Shown: positions 25,182 to 36,971 of the stretch, piece after piece
Layout of the letters: each line of letters starts with the position of its first letter
Numbering within the stretch: the stretch's first letter is position 1
NCBI GenBank assembly: GCA_024752435.1
Contig: CP103026.1
Coordinates: 1,674,001-1,738,000 of the forward strand
Origin: Allantophomopsis cytisporea
Lineage: Eukaryota > Ascomycota > Leotiomycetes > Phacidiales > Phacidiaceae
Length of the DNA stretch: 64,000 nt
Direction of reading: 5' to 3'
Notes under the pieces: generated by a model
Told to the model about the DNA's origin: nothing
Databases searched by the model: none
What the model saw: the letters and a program-made list of their open reading frames with translations, nothing else
Made by a program: the position numbers and the translations under genes

Positions 25182-27628
25182 ATGAACGGGCAACAGAATT
25201 CGCCTTCTACAGCATCTCCTGCACAGGACACTGGCAATTCCAATAGCAAAAGAAAGGCCAACGAGGAAAGTGGCTCCGGAGGACATACTAGGGCAAAGAG
25301 AAATAGATACATTTCTATTGCCTGTGACCAGTGCAAGCGGCGGAAGATCAAGGTTTGTGTTCAATTGGCGCATTTGACGTTCTGGTTGTTTCTTGCTGAT
25401 GGCAAAACCAGTGCAATGGAAACACACCGTGCCAGCGATGTGGGAACCTCAATCTCGAATGCAAATATGCGCCGAATTGCTGTTCAAACGGTTTTAAGGA
25501 CTCGGAGGAGTTCAGGCAGATGAATTCGCAGATCGCTTCATTACAAGTGCAAGTTGATAACCTGTATGCGAATATCAACGCCATGCGTGGTGATCCGAAT
25601 ATGGCTGTCGCAGACTCCCTCGCATATCCACGACCATCAGAACGTTCAATGTCAATGTCACAACATTCTGGCAATCACTCCGGATCGATAGGTTCACCTG
25701 GAATGAGCCGCCCCAATAGAACAACTCCGAAACCTCCTCGATTCCAAGGGCCAACTAGCTCCGCCTTCAGCTTGGATGTTGCCAAGACGACTTTACATAA
25801 TATGGGGCTACCTCCCCTCGAAAATGGCGAAGATGGTCTTACTCGAGATGACACCCCTTTAGGTTCTCCTCCGCCCAGGGTACCTCTAGCCAGTATCCAC
25901 CCTTCGAAGGATCCTCTGTGGCTGTTCAGCAAAGAGGAGGCTATCAGACTCGTTAAGATTTATGAGGAAGAAATGGGCATCATGTATCCTATCATTGATA
26001 TTGAGGCTATAATTCTTCATACCACGAATCTATACACCTTTCTCGATGCAGCTCAACGCACCGGTCTTGCTCAGCTATCGTTACCTGGTGATGATGGAGT
26101 TCGAGATGAGAATTCATGTGTGTTGAAGATGGTATTGGCATGCGCCCTGATGGTGGAAGGAAGTGGACAAAGCGAGTTTGGAGTCAGACTTTTTGAAAGT
26201 GTTAGAGTCGTTGCGGATAACTTTCTGTATGCTGAGAGCGCTGATTTGAAGAATCTTCCACTGCTTGTTCTTTGTGTAAGTTGACCACGTTTTCTATTCA
26301 CATACTTTGGCTAAGATTTTGTTTAGGCTATGTACCACTTCCATTGTGATGAAGAAGCGCTTGCTTGGAGATTAATTGGCCAAGTCGCGCGCATGTGTGT
26401 GGAACTTGGTCTTCATAGAAGAGAATCTCTTCATAAGACTATCGTCAATGATGAAGAGAGAACAGAGGCAATCAAACTCTTCTGGTCAGTCTATGTCCTG
26501 GATCGCCGCTGGAGCTTTGGTACTGGAATGCCGTTTGCACTTCAAGACGCCGACATTGATCCAGCACTTCCTGAGCCTGTAAGTATCATTGTAAACGGAT
26601 CAAAACACAGTGAAAACTCACATGTGTTCCAGGATCCATCTCTAGAGTACCTCAACGTTATGATCAGCTATTCTCGGATCGGCTCTAAAGTATGGCGCTC
26701 AATTACCGGATTTGATGCTGCGGGCGTGACAGATATCAAGAAAGAAGAAATCGGATTCCTGGATTACCAAATAGTACAATGGCAGAAATCGATTCCACAA
26801 AGTCTACAGCTTCCAACAACGAATGCTCCTCAGACCGCTTCCAGAGCGGTTCGACGGTTGCAAATATTGCTTTATTTACGCGCAAATCAGATGCGTATCC
26901 TGATATACCGACCAGTGCTTCACAGCGCAAACAGTATCATAGACAACCTGCCATACGCTCAGTCAGTTGTTGAGCTAGCCAAGGACACCATAAGGGCTCT
27001 CACACATCTCAACCAAACCAGCGACATCTATCGTGTTCACCAAGTATGTTTCAATTACTTCCTGATATCCGCTCTTGCTGTCGTCTTTCTGGGGTCCTGC
27101 CACGCACCTATGCAATTCAGTGCCGGCAGCCGCGAGGAATTCTACATGGCGCTCGATCTTGTGAAAGGATTTTCAAGCAAGTCATGGGTGAGCAAACGTC
27201 TCTGGCGCACCATCAGAGGCCTGAAAGAAGTTGGACCCAAACTTGGCCTCTCTGAAAATACAGCCACTGCCTCGCCAAACTCTGAAGATCCGCATTCCAG
27301 CGCTGCGCTTGCCATGGCTGGCCTTGCTGGCCATGAAATCAATGGAATGGGAAATTTCAACATGCAGGGACAGGGACAAGGACAGGGACAACACCGTCCA
27401 CAGGGAAATAGTCCGATGAATGGATTCCAGATGAGCCATGAGATGACGAACTTATTTGAGGCTGCTTTGGGCAGTGCAAGTGCCATTAATGGCACCTCTC
27501 ACGGGGTTGTGGGGACTGGTTTGCAGGATGGCGTTCAAATTGATGGATTTGGGGTTGGCGTTGTCAATGGTGCTAGTAATTTTGGTGGAGAAGAGGAATT
27601 GTACAGGCAGATGCGGGAATTATTTTGA
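25182..27628 (+). CDS. Zn2Cys6 fungal transcription factor
   Basis: Nuclear zinc-cluster regulator. Exons: 25182-25352, 25412-26275, 26327-26578 and 26633-27628, giving 760 residues. An in-frame upstream ATG at 25104 would add 26 residues; the choice is open. The binuclear cluster has Cys48, 51, 58, 64, 67 and 74 (C-x2-C-x6-C-x5-C-x2-C-x6-C), with the first intron inside it and a basic stretch RAKRNR just before. A short coiled region (EEFRQMNSQIASLQVQVDNL) follows as a likely dimer element. The central part matches the fungal-specific transcription factor domain (DPLWLFSKEEAIRLVKIYEE, then DEEALAWRLIGQVARMCVELGL). Near the C-terminus is a Gly-Gln run. The third intron (54 nt, 26579-26632) is also open in frame, so reading through it adds 18 residues. 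Its position suggests that it controls the homogentisate genes; this is inference. Confidence 0.85.
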
Positions 27629-28324
27629 TGTGTTTATATTGATTGTACTTACGACTCTGTTAATAGAATATGTCTTTCTTCTTTTCAATTCGGTCCAATC
27701 AGATGTCTCTCCGTGTTTCAAACTTCTTTATTTCTACAATTTCCCGTCCAATTTGGCATCATACTTCTGTTGTGTCGACTCTTCAATATCTTGACTGGAA
27801 GATATTTGGAGAAGGTAAACACGAAGGAGACGACGGACGTGAGGAATAAATAGAGATTTGGGGGGACGTCAAAATCAACAAGACAACGCAGATCGGTCAG
27901 AGAAAGTAGAAAGTCAAGAATACATTGAATCATGGGATCCGTGATTGATTTTTCCCGTCCGCCCCTGAGCCTTCCATCGGTAGCATCGTAAGCCTCAAGT
28001 TCACACGCGGTTTTGCCCTTAGTCCGCCGAGAGCTCTGCTCACACGATTGTTCATTTCTACATCCTCGTCGTCCAAATCATTGTCTTCCTACATCTTCGT
28101 CTTCCAACAGCTTCTTTCTCCGTTCTTTTTGTCTTCCCGTATCTTCCTCTTTCTATATCCCCTTCTTCCTACACCCTGTTCTTCAGACATCCCTTTCTTC
28201 CTACATCCCCTTCTTACCATACCTCTCTCCTCTCACCTCCTTTATCGTCAGTCGAGCTACTCGCGCGGATAGCATCAATCTCATTAAGAGCACCAAATCT
28301 TCTCGTAGTATAAAGAATCTGAAA
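27629..28324. other. Spacer with pyrimidine-rich leader
   Basis: The first part is probably the 3' region of the Zn2Cys6 gene. From about 28030 to 28250 the plus strand is strongly C/T-rich with repeated TTCCTACATC-like words, typical of a fungal promoter or 5' leader just ahead of the next gene. No coding exon was supported. Confidence 0.5.
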
Positions 28325-29602
28325 ATGGCCTCCCTCACCTTTGTCCTCAAACATGGGGATAAGATCATTCAGTCCCAAGGTATGTTAAAAGTTTATACCT
28401 GTTCTACTGTTAACGTTTTTATAAACACCACACCAAAACTTCTCTCGGATTCTCCATCTTCTAAGCAGCTAGAATAGTCAGCCTCTTCGATTATTGGTCA
28501 ATCAGCAGCTTTCGAAGGCTTAGAAGTACCTTCTTTCTCCTGGTGCTTTCCATTATTGAATTTCGAATAGCACAGATCATCCACAGCTACTAATGAGACT
28601 CTAGACTTAGCTACCGATGAAGATACCATCGCAATGTTGCGCCAATCTCGCTCAGAAGCCATTGATGTTGAAGCCTGGATGTCCGATGATAATGTCAGCA
28701 GATCCCAACAGACTCAAGCCACTGAAGCCATCGCCACTACAAATAGCTCTCGATTATCAATTCCCTCAGCCGATGGTGACAAAAGTCCTGAGCCATGGGG
28801 TCGTGTCGCTCCAGTCAGTTGCGATAATTGCGCCAATTTGGGTATCAAATGTCATATCGTTCCGCCTGATGCTCCTAAACAGATAACAACATGCTTTAAT
28901 TGTCTGAATTGTAAGGATTGGTTGGAACGTTGCTCCTTTGTAAGTTTGGATTCCGGAACTCGAATACATATGCTGACAGCCAAAGGAACCACCAGCTCCA
29001 TTTGTTCCTGTGAACGAAGCAGACTGGGTAAGTGAGATCATCGATCAAGACGTAGATGATACCATTGCTGCGCACACCGAACGAATTACAGGTATTTCTT
29101 CTCGATCAACTAGGCCTTCACGCACTGCTGCTGCCGCCGCTGCTGCTGCAATCTCTGCTGATGCCGCTTCTGTTCGTGCTCCGGCTTCCATGTCTCCTCT
29201 TGCTAGCAAAACTTCCCGCCAGCCAATCAAGTTGAAGTTGAATCTCGGCAGCTCCAATACTCCAAAGACTTCGAAGCCAACCACTCCATCCCAGGAAAAA
29301 GCCACGGCGGAGGCTTCTGGCACTTCAGCGACACCGAAGAAACTTTCGAGGGAGAGAGCTTATGCTGAGGAAGTCAGAGCATCCGGAAAACCGGCCCCTA
29401 CTCCTTGCGACTACTGCTCTGAACGAAATAAGCAGTGCTTCATCAAGAGTGATGATTCGACCATTGTAACTCATCGTTGCTTGAGTTGCCTTATCGCAAA
29501 AAAGGCTTGCAGTTTCGTAAGTGTGTAACCTTTCTGACGAGGAACATGTATACTAATCATATTCAGGCCGTAAGGAGGGGTACAGAAGCCAAGAAATCGT
29601 AG
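28325..29602 (+). CDS. Unknown protein with two zinc-cluster-like cysteine modules
   Basis: Not a protein I recognise. The proposed exons are 28325-28379, 28587-28939, 28980-29516 and 29567-29602 (326 residues); the first 207-nt intron is long and uncertain. Module 1 (residues 97-136) reads C-x2-C-x6-C-x13-C-x2-C-x2-C-x6-C-Ser-Phe, and module 2 (279-315) reads C-x2-C-x6-C-x13-C-x2-C-x6-C-Ser-Phe. Spacing around each triplet resembles a Zn2Cys6 cluster but with a longer central loop. Both modules are followed at once by a phase-0 intron after CysSerPhe, which suggests duplication of an exon-like unit. Between them lies a Ser/Pro/Ala-rich linker with an alanine run and a KLKLNLG stretch. It sits between the Zn2Cys6 gene and homogentisate dioxygenase, but nothing else ties it to that pathway. 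Metal or nucleic-acid binding is only a guess. Confidence 0.6.
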
Positions 29603-30301
29603 GCTAAAGAGGTTCAAGAAGTCCATGAGGATACAGGAGAGAGTCTTAAAGAGTGATGAGCGAGCTGGTTGGCTTAGTCTTGAAGCTGCTCCGGTGCTGT
29701 TGTCTCTTCTTTTCGACGGCTCTATTTCTTCAGCTACGGACTGCTTCAGTATAGCTTTGTTGCTCAACGATGCAATGTGGTCTTCGCTATTGTTTTGTAA
29801 TAGGGGAGGCGAGTTAGTCTGGATGGCAGGTATCGTCAAGGAGTTTGGTATTCGCCTCTTTGATTATCGTGGACGCGTTTGCGAATTGGTTCTGGAAGAT
29901 ACGCAGTCTCGAAGGAGGTGGATAGTCTATTTTGTTCTTTAACACAATGGTCTAGGTACTTAGTTGGTACGATTCATTCATGTGGAAATGGATACAGATC
30001 ACAACTTGATATCACATCTGCACGACTTATGTATCAGGTCACTGACTCGTGATAACCCTATCTTACCTTTCGTGTGGAATCGTGCAAGAGAAGCATATTG
30101 AAATATGCTAGCGCGTTTTTACCGAGTGAACATATGAAAAGAAGTAGTTTCCCACCAGTACATCTTCCTCCAATTTCAACCAGACCTCATTGATGAAAAT
30201 GTCGTCCAAAAAGTCAAGAAAGCCAAAGAAAGCCAAGGACTGGTGAGATGATAGTTCTGTCCTCCAGGATGAACAAGCATTGACATACTGAAGTGGCACA
30301 G
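29603..30301. other. Spacer, no gene supported
   Basis: Probably the 3' region of the cysteine-module gene and the leader of the next gene. A short frame from ATG at 30199 (Lys/Ser-rich, 15 codons, ending in TGG TGA) could not be joined in phase to the next exon and may be an upstream open reading frame. Confidence 0.4.
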
Positions 30302-31871
30302 ATGAAAAGGTCACCGGCGCGTCGGATTGGGCCTTACCAATGTCAGTAGATCGTTATTTCATGTCAAGACAGAGGTTCTAATCAGATAATAGTTCTGATC
30401 CTCTTGCTCATGACACTGATTGGGCTAAATATACTTCTTGGAAAGATTCCTTTACTACATGGAGCAGTTCTACACCAGGGAAGAACTCCTTTCAACCTGC
30501 GTGGAAGCTTATTCAACCTGATCTACTTGCTCCAAGGTACTTGAAATCACAATCGCACATATTGCTTGCAATCACTAACACGCAAGCCCTCCGCCGTTTA
30601 CCGACTTGATCATTGGAAGCTCCAAACTTCCCATATTTTTCAGGAAAACATTACAGCCGGAACCCCCGCTTTCAAAGTCTGCGGAGATGCAGCGATCAGT
30701 CAAAAGCAAGAAGTCTGCCAGAAAACAGGCTTTATTACAGCGTCCGAACTCTCGAACCAACCAGAACGGCACCCTGGGTTTAACCAACAAAACACTACTT
30801 GATAATCAATACCAAAAGGACCCTCATCCAGCTGAGCACCCAGCCGAGCGTCTCAAAAGAGCCTGGAAGCCAATTGGGGAAAAGGACGGTACTGTTACAT
30901 CGACTATCACGAACAATACATCCCAGATGATGCCCTCACCCATGTTTCGTTACGACGATGAGGCCCCCTCTCACGATGTGATCAGCCAAGTTCGGGATCC
31001 AAAATCACCATCGATGCATATTTCAAAGACAGTCCCACGTCAAGAATCAACTGAGAGATACATGTTCTCTCATGACACGATGTCTGAGCCAAGACGTTCT
31101 AGAGTCGCAGCAACTGGTGCATGGGCTACGCCAGCTGGTGCACAAATTCGAGCTTCAGCACAGTCTACGGAGTCCGCATCAAAGAACGTTCTTGCTGGTA
31201 CCACAACCGCCAATGCATCACCAAAGGACCTCCTTGGTGACGTCAATGAGCCAATCTCAACTGTACCATTGACCCCCACTACACAAGCTAACATCGAAGA
31301 CTGGGAGCCGATCAACCAGCGCAACCTCCCAAAGGCCAAGCATGTCGCCAAGTTGTCTCTCAATCCAGGTGCTGCACCCTTCGAATTTAAGCCAGAAGCT
31401 CACAGTAAGGTTCTCAACTTGATCAAGGATCGTGAGCCTGATTCAGCCAACACTGAGTCACCCGGTGGAGTTACTATTCGCCACGGTGCAGGTAATGTTC
31501 TGATCGACCTCGTTAATCCAGACACTCCAACTACGTCCTACGAAGACCAGATCCGCGAGTTGGCATCTCCATTTCTGGGCGTTGGTCTCGGCATCGATTG
31601 CCAAACCTCTACTATTCAAGTCAAAATGGAGGAGACAAGCGCATCCGAAATTCCTGCTAACCCTATCGTCATCGGCATAGTTCCACATCCTGTGGTCGCT
31701 CTCAACCAGCATGGCAAGCTTGTTCTCTCTGTTGTTTGTGATACGGGCTACAAGAGCTCAGATGGTCGTTACGGTCTGGTCCTTCTGCCAGAGTGGGATG
31801 TCCCTCTTGAAGAGATGATCAGAAGAATGACTGAGAAGCTCCATGTCAAGAACTTTGAGGTCCTGATGTGA
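30302..31871 (+). CDS. Hypothetical protein, Ser/Lys/Pro-rich
   Basis: No known family recognised. The proposed exons are 30302-30341, 30386-30536 and 30587-31871 (491 residues). Phases agree across both introns, but the first 40-nt exon is tentative. The N-terminal part has several tryptophans (DTDWAKYTSWKDSF, PAWKLIQP), then a long disordered-looking region rich in Ser, Lys, Pro and Gln (residues about 90-250). The C-terminal 200 residues look more folded, with hydrophobic segments such as IVIGIVPHPVVAL and GRYGLVLLPEWDVPLEEMIR. No signal peptide or membrane segment is evident. It is convergent with homogentisate dioxygenase, with 194 bases between stop codons. Its position inside the aromatic-catabolism cluster may be accidental. 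Confidence 0.65.
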
Positions 31872-32065
31872 TGGGAAGGTGAAGTCTGACTGGAATTGGG
31901 CTTTGGGAGGAATTAAGTTCTACAATATCACTTGTACTCTGCAGGTTGAATCGAAGGTGCTCGTGTAGTCGATAGATTAGGACAAAATAAAGAATACTGT
32001 TTCCTATAACATATCGACCCCTGATGAACAGATAAAATACTGGCGATACTGAGAATGAAAACATC

Positions 32066-33555
32066 CTAAGTGTACTGAGGCAACTGCCTTTGATCCGTCT
32101 CTGATTTTGCCCCACCATTATTCACGCTTCTGGATACATCAATAGGTAAATGCCCATTGCCGACATCCTTACCAGCAGGCTTGACGAATCTAGCCTTGAG
32201 TGGAATCCAGCTTTCCTCATTATATCCATCCTGCACCTTCTTGCAGGTCTTCAACCCCCACTCTGTAACCCCAACCATGTAGCAACTCTCAAACATAAAC
32301 GCCATACTGCCCTCACCAACCTTTGCAGGCTTCAGCTCAGCATTACTTGCCTTCTCATGAGTATTACTGTCAGGACCATGAGCACTCATAATGTTGTGCA
32401 AACTTGCACCAGCAGGCTGGAAACCACCACCGGTTTTGGCATCATAGTCACCTTGTATGAGACCCATGAATTCGGACATCGTGTTGCGGTGGTACCAGGG
32501 TGGACGGAAGGTGTCTTCACCAACGAGCCAGCGAGGGGGAAAAATCACGAAGTCGGCTACGGCGGTGCCGACTGTGGGAGATGGGGCTGAGAGGACGGTG
32601 AAGATGCTTGGGTCTGGGTGGTCGAAGGAGATACTCCCGATGGTACTAAAGCGACCCAGGTCATACTTGTAGGGATAGTACAGACCATGCCAGGCGACTA
32701 CATCAAAAGGAGTGTGCTTCTGCTTTGCGGCGAAGAGGTGACCATTGAATTTGGAGAGAAGAGTCCATTCGTTCTCGGTATCCTCTTGAAATGCAGCTGT
32801 TGGTGCTTGAAAATCCCGAGCATTAGCAAGACAGTTCGAGCCAATCGGCCCAAGTTCAGGCAATTGGAAATGTCCTTGATATAGCTCAAGAATATAGCCA
32901 CGAACGGGTCCTTCTGGTAGGTCCACCCGGTAACGAATACCACGAGGAATTACACATATCTCATTTGGGCGGACAAGGATCTGACCTAGCTCGGTTCGAA
33001 TATCAAGCACTCCGTGCTGAATGACGATTAGGAAATCTCCATCGGCGGAGTAGAAAGCTTCATGTTTCTCCATTGACTTTCCTGCAGCGAAGATCAAGAT
33101 TCCTATACCGGATTTCATTGTTGGGTCACCAGCACCAGCTACAAGTCGCAAAGAATGTACCCAGTCCACCGTCTCGTCCATGTCGAACGGGTCCCATCGT
33201 AACTGATTTGGAATCTGGTGCAATCTCTTGTGCTCTGGGTTTGTGTTGTAAGTTGAGGATTCTCGGGGCTCAAAGGATGAGTGGGCGGCTGATGGTAGGA
33301 TTCTATATAACCATGACTGCTGATTCTCGTGGCGAGGAGCTGTAAAAGCTGTCCCAGAGAGCTTTTCCGCATAAAGCCCATACGCTGGCTTCTGTGGCGA
33401 GTTTTGTCCGATGGGGAGAGCACCTTCCACAGCTTCCGACCTGTCTCTCTGTTGGTAACTTCTTGGTAGAGAGAAGATGATACTTACTCATGGTATGAGC
33501 CGAAGCCATTCTGATATCCGTACTTCTCTGCTGTCAAAAACTTGGTGACAGGCAT
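32066..33555 (-). CDS. hmgA: Homogentisate 1,2-dioxygenase
   Basis: Fe(II) ring-cleaving dioxygenase turning homogentisate into maleylacetoacetate. Exons on the minus strand: 33555-33488 and 33440-32066, 480 residues, about 30 longer than animal and Aspergillus enzymes because of a C-terminal tail. The start ATG at 33555 opens MPVTKFLTAEKYGYQNGFGSY, and the intron is placed so that HE joins SEAVEGALPIGQNSPQ, as in the family. Iron ligands are seen as His340 and Glu346 (FRPPWYHRNTMSEFMGLI) and His377 (SLHNIMSAHGPD). With the CYP504 and fumarylacetoacetase genes this supplies two of the three lower-pathway enzymes; a maleylacetoacetate isomerase was not found in the window. The symbol follows the Aspergillus gene. 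Confidence 0.95.
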
Positions 33556-34760
33556 GTTGGAATTTCCTGTGTTAATCCTCTCTCAAAAATCGTTGTTTGA
33601 AATGTATTGCTGATCATCAACTACTACATAAATCGATTTTCAGTTATCCACTATATCATTCAGAATTGATGCACGAATCCATATATTTAATCAACTGTCA
33701 TATCATCCATCGGCAGTTCAATGTAACCAAGTTATTACTACCGACAAGCTTCGTAGATGATCACCACTTTCATTGTCACTGTCGAGCAGGCGGAATGACG
33801 AGTTGCTTCATGCGGCACAGCAAGGACGGAATTGAGCCGTTGACAAGCAGCCGTAGTAGAAACAAGCATTGTTGTCACACCATGCTGATGTACTACGTAT
33901 CTTCAAGATAGATCTTTAGTGCGGGGTTTGCCATTTGCGGTGATCCGGGGGTGGATGAGCTATGTGCGGATCAACGTCAAGGGACCGTGGAAGCTCCCAT
34001 TGCAATCTTTGAAAATTCGCAATAATTCCGCTGTGGAATGAGGCCGCTTTATATGGGGAGACATGCAATTATGCTTTTACGCTACAGGCGGGAAAATTTA
34101 GACATCTAAGTCATGTGATACAACTACGTAGGTAGCAGCGATAGTCATGAAAGAGCTAGTTAGAGCTTGTGGTGTCGAAATCACCAAACTTTGGACGAGG
34201 GTATGTCACAGCATGCTACGAAGCGGCAACTTTTTAGCTATTACTTTGTTGATGCCGCGGGCACAACTACGCACGGGCTTAGAGATCAAAATAAGATATT
34301 CAGTGGTCTATAAGTATCTGCAAATGAAATACACATCGTTAGTACAGTACATGTCTGCAAGAGGACTGGATTCTCAGCATCGTTGTTTAATGAGGTACAA
34401 CGCACATTCATCACAACTTTGCAGAGGGGGTTTCTGAGTCAGTGTCATTACTAGCTTCATATCTAGCTAGAGTTATTCGGTCTCTACATAAGAGATCGAT
34501 ATGATCGTGGTATCGAGAAAGTCCGGCCCATATGCAATCGCTGAAACCCATACAATGAAAGTGAACAGAAAGGTCATCTTCGAAACCATAGTTATGGAAG
34601 AGGGTCTTTGGACTCCATGAAGATGAACTGCACACAACAGGTACTCCAAAAACGCTGACCTTTTCGGTCACTCGTAGACCTGCGATACCAACCTTGTGTT
34701 GCGATGTGTGAAAATCTCTACCGCGCAAGTCAGATTTTGTGAGGCAACCGCCTATGCGCT
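33556..34760. other. Spacer between homogentisate dioxygenase and CK2 beta genes
   Basis: The left part is the promoter of the minus-strand dioxygenase gene. It holds CGG-N7-CCG at 33827-33839 (with the same GACGGAA core as the CYP504/fumarylacetoacetase promoter) and CGG-N4-CCG at 33938-33947. The right part is probably the 3' region of the CK2 beta gene. No coding exon was seen. Confidence 0.45.
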
Positions 34761-35825
34761 TCAAGCAAAGGCTTCCTCTCCATTCTCGACAGCCATTGGG
34801 CTACCACCATCTCCTGCTCTTCTTCTGGCACCTGCAGCAAATCTTGCCTTCACGCCTGCAGCTGCACTGTTAACACCTTCAATGGAATCATCGCTCTCCT
34901 CTCCATCGTCAGCATGATATCTGGCAGCCTCATCAAGCTCGTTGATATCATCTGGTCTTGATCTCAACCACTGCATTCTTGGACCACTTCTTGCACGCTC
35001 TGAGACTCTAAAACCGTAGATGCGTGGCTCATAAACTTTGCCTGATCCAAGGCCCGGAGCTAAGTTGTGTGCAGCCACGCCGTTGATCATGGTTCTATCG
35101 ACGTCGGCAGCATTGCGAGCGGAAGAAGAAATGGACTCAGTAGCTCGGGTGCTGAGATCGTAATCAGGGAAGGTCATAAGGAAAAGGGAACCGAATGTAC
35201 GCCCAAAGAAGGCACCGTCAACAGTCTGGAAGCGAGAGTTTGGTGGGATATAAATGTCGAGGCAGGAAGGACAGAACAACTTCACGGTATCTTCTCCTGG
35301 AACGTCGGTGGTGCCAACAGGGAGTGTACGTGCCATGTCGCAGTTGGTTCGTGGGCAATTTCCAAAATGAGACAACTCGTACTTCTCAGCCATCTGTTGA
35401 ATACCGGCGCGCGAGAGAATGTATCGCTGATGGATGAGACCGTAAAGGAGCTCGGCGGAGGATTCGATCATAGAGAGATCACTGGTCATACGAGTATGTC
35501 TTCGTTCTGTCGTACGTCTGTTGCGATCATCGCCCTCAATAGCAGACTCGTCGCCCTCATCTTCCTCCTCCTCATCTTCATCGTCATCATCATCCTCTGG
35601 CTCAACATCCAAGATCATCTATGTTAAGATAAGTATAGTAATGCGAAAAGTGGAAAGCAGACGTACCTCAAGGGCTTCCTTGTACATAGGGACCTGACTC
35701 TGAAGACCAGTCAGGTTAAAGTCATCTTCAATGAACTCCTCTGAAACCTCAGCAAAGTATTCGTGGCCGAGAAGCGAGCAGAATGAAGATATCCATGATT
35801 CTCCAGCCCCAGAAGAAGTTGACAT
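34761..35825 (-). CDS. Casein kinase II regulatory (beta) subunit
   Basis: Regulatory subunit of protein kinase CK2; a zinc-stabilised dimer that binds two catalytic alpha subunits. Exons on the minus strand: 35825-35667 and 35618-34761, 338 residues. The N-terminus SSGAGESWISSFCSLLGHEYF and EDDFNLTGLQSQVPMYKEALEMILD are strongly conserved family sequence. Cys141, Cys146, Cys169 and Cys172 form the zinc site with the same C-x4-C-x22-C-x2-C spacing as the human subunit. Compared with the animal protein it carries an acidic insert (about residues 60-85, mostly Asp/Glu) and a C-terminal extension rich in Asp, Ala and Arg. Fungal CK2 beta proteins often have both. A housekeeping gene, unrelated in role to the neighbours. 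Confidence 0.95.
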
Positions 35826-36971
35826 TGTTTCCTTGCCCGATCGGTGTGTATTGGCGATTCGAGATGTATGTTTCTTGACGAACTGGGGTACGTCCCTTGT
35901 AGTGAATGGAATCGGAGCTGGAAAGGGAATTCTATGTTTCGATCTCGGCTGTGCCAGAGTCAGAAGTTCTGTAGATGTTTTGGTCGGCGGGGTGAGGCTG
36001 ATCGCGACCAGCAGGCGACTCCGAACATAAGCCGGCTGGTTAGACGCGCGTTTGATAAATGCGCAGAATGTGGGCCGTGCACTAATATGATATTCTCACT
36101 GTCAATGTTTGGATGAAGTACACTTCTCACAATAACGGAGAAAGCCAGGTTAATATAATTAATAGAGAATGTTATCAAAATCGGTATTTGAAATTTGCTA
36201 CCTATCATTTCCTTGCATTTAGCGTCACTAGGAACCATTGTATTGTATGTAAGTTTACAGAAAAGGGCCCACTCTAGGGTCAACACAATAAATAGTTGAT
36301 AAATTTCTTTTAATGGTTCAACTTTGATTGTACATCCAAGACTGCGGTTAGAGTCTCACATTCCTTGGAATGATGTCTTCTGCGTTCTTTACTCAGCAAT
36401 CTTCCTTCATATTCTCAAGTTTTTACTACATTGGAAAGCAATTGTGAAAAAAGAAAGGAATGGAAGAAAACGAAGTCTGCACACTTAAAGTTGATAAAAC
36501 GCTTCAATTACCTTCCTTAAACACAGCTCAAAATCCAGCTCGAGATGAATACTCTTATGGAAACTTTCATCACTAAAACAGACTTTTCTCCACCCACAGA
36601 CGCTGGATATGTTTTGCTAAAAATTCACTACCATGATTTACTGTCGTTTTATTCGTCGAGACGGTTATAAAATTCAGCACAAGTCACTCGACTTACTGGA
36701 TAGCAATGGGATCGCACAGCCACTGCTATCTTCTGTCCTACCGTAATAACGAGCCCCAATGATTGTCGAAGCTGATGTCTGTACCCTTGATCGACTCTAC
36801 AATTGCGAATTGGGTTCCTCCTGCGCGCGAACGAGGAGGTAAGTGGATTTCACGTGATCTTACTTGGCCGGTACTGAGGCCGCTGTACCAGTCAAGGCCA
36901 GAACACCAACCTCGCGTCTTGGATTAAAATTGTCATTTACAACTTGCTACGCTTTTGAGAAATATCAAAAA
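35826..36971. other. Divergent promoter region, no gene
   Basis: Lies between the divergent CK2 beta (minus) and cupin/JmjC-like (plus) genes. It is AT-rich around 36.1-36.7 kb. Open frames are short and without recognisable content. Confidence 0.5.

Noticed and set aside
29028..29090. A possible extra intron (GTAAGT donor at 29028, CAG acceptor near 29090) in the cysteine-module gene
   Set aside because: Removing it shifts the frame and loses the second cysteine module, while reading through keeps a single open frame.
30199..30246. Lys/Ser-rich start (ATG TCG TCC AAA AAG) as first exon of the hypothetical gene at 30302
   Set aside because: Joining its GTGAGA donor to the following CAG acceptor creates an in-frame stop; it is kept only as a possible upstream reading frame.
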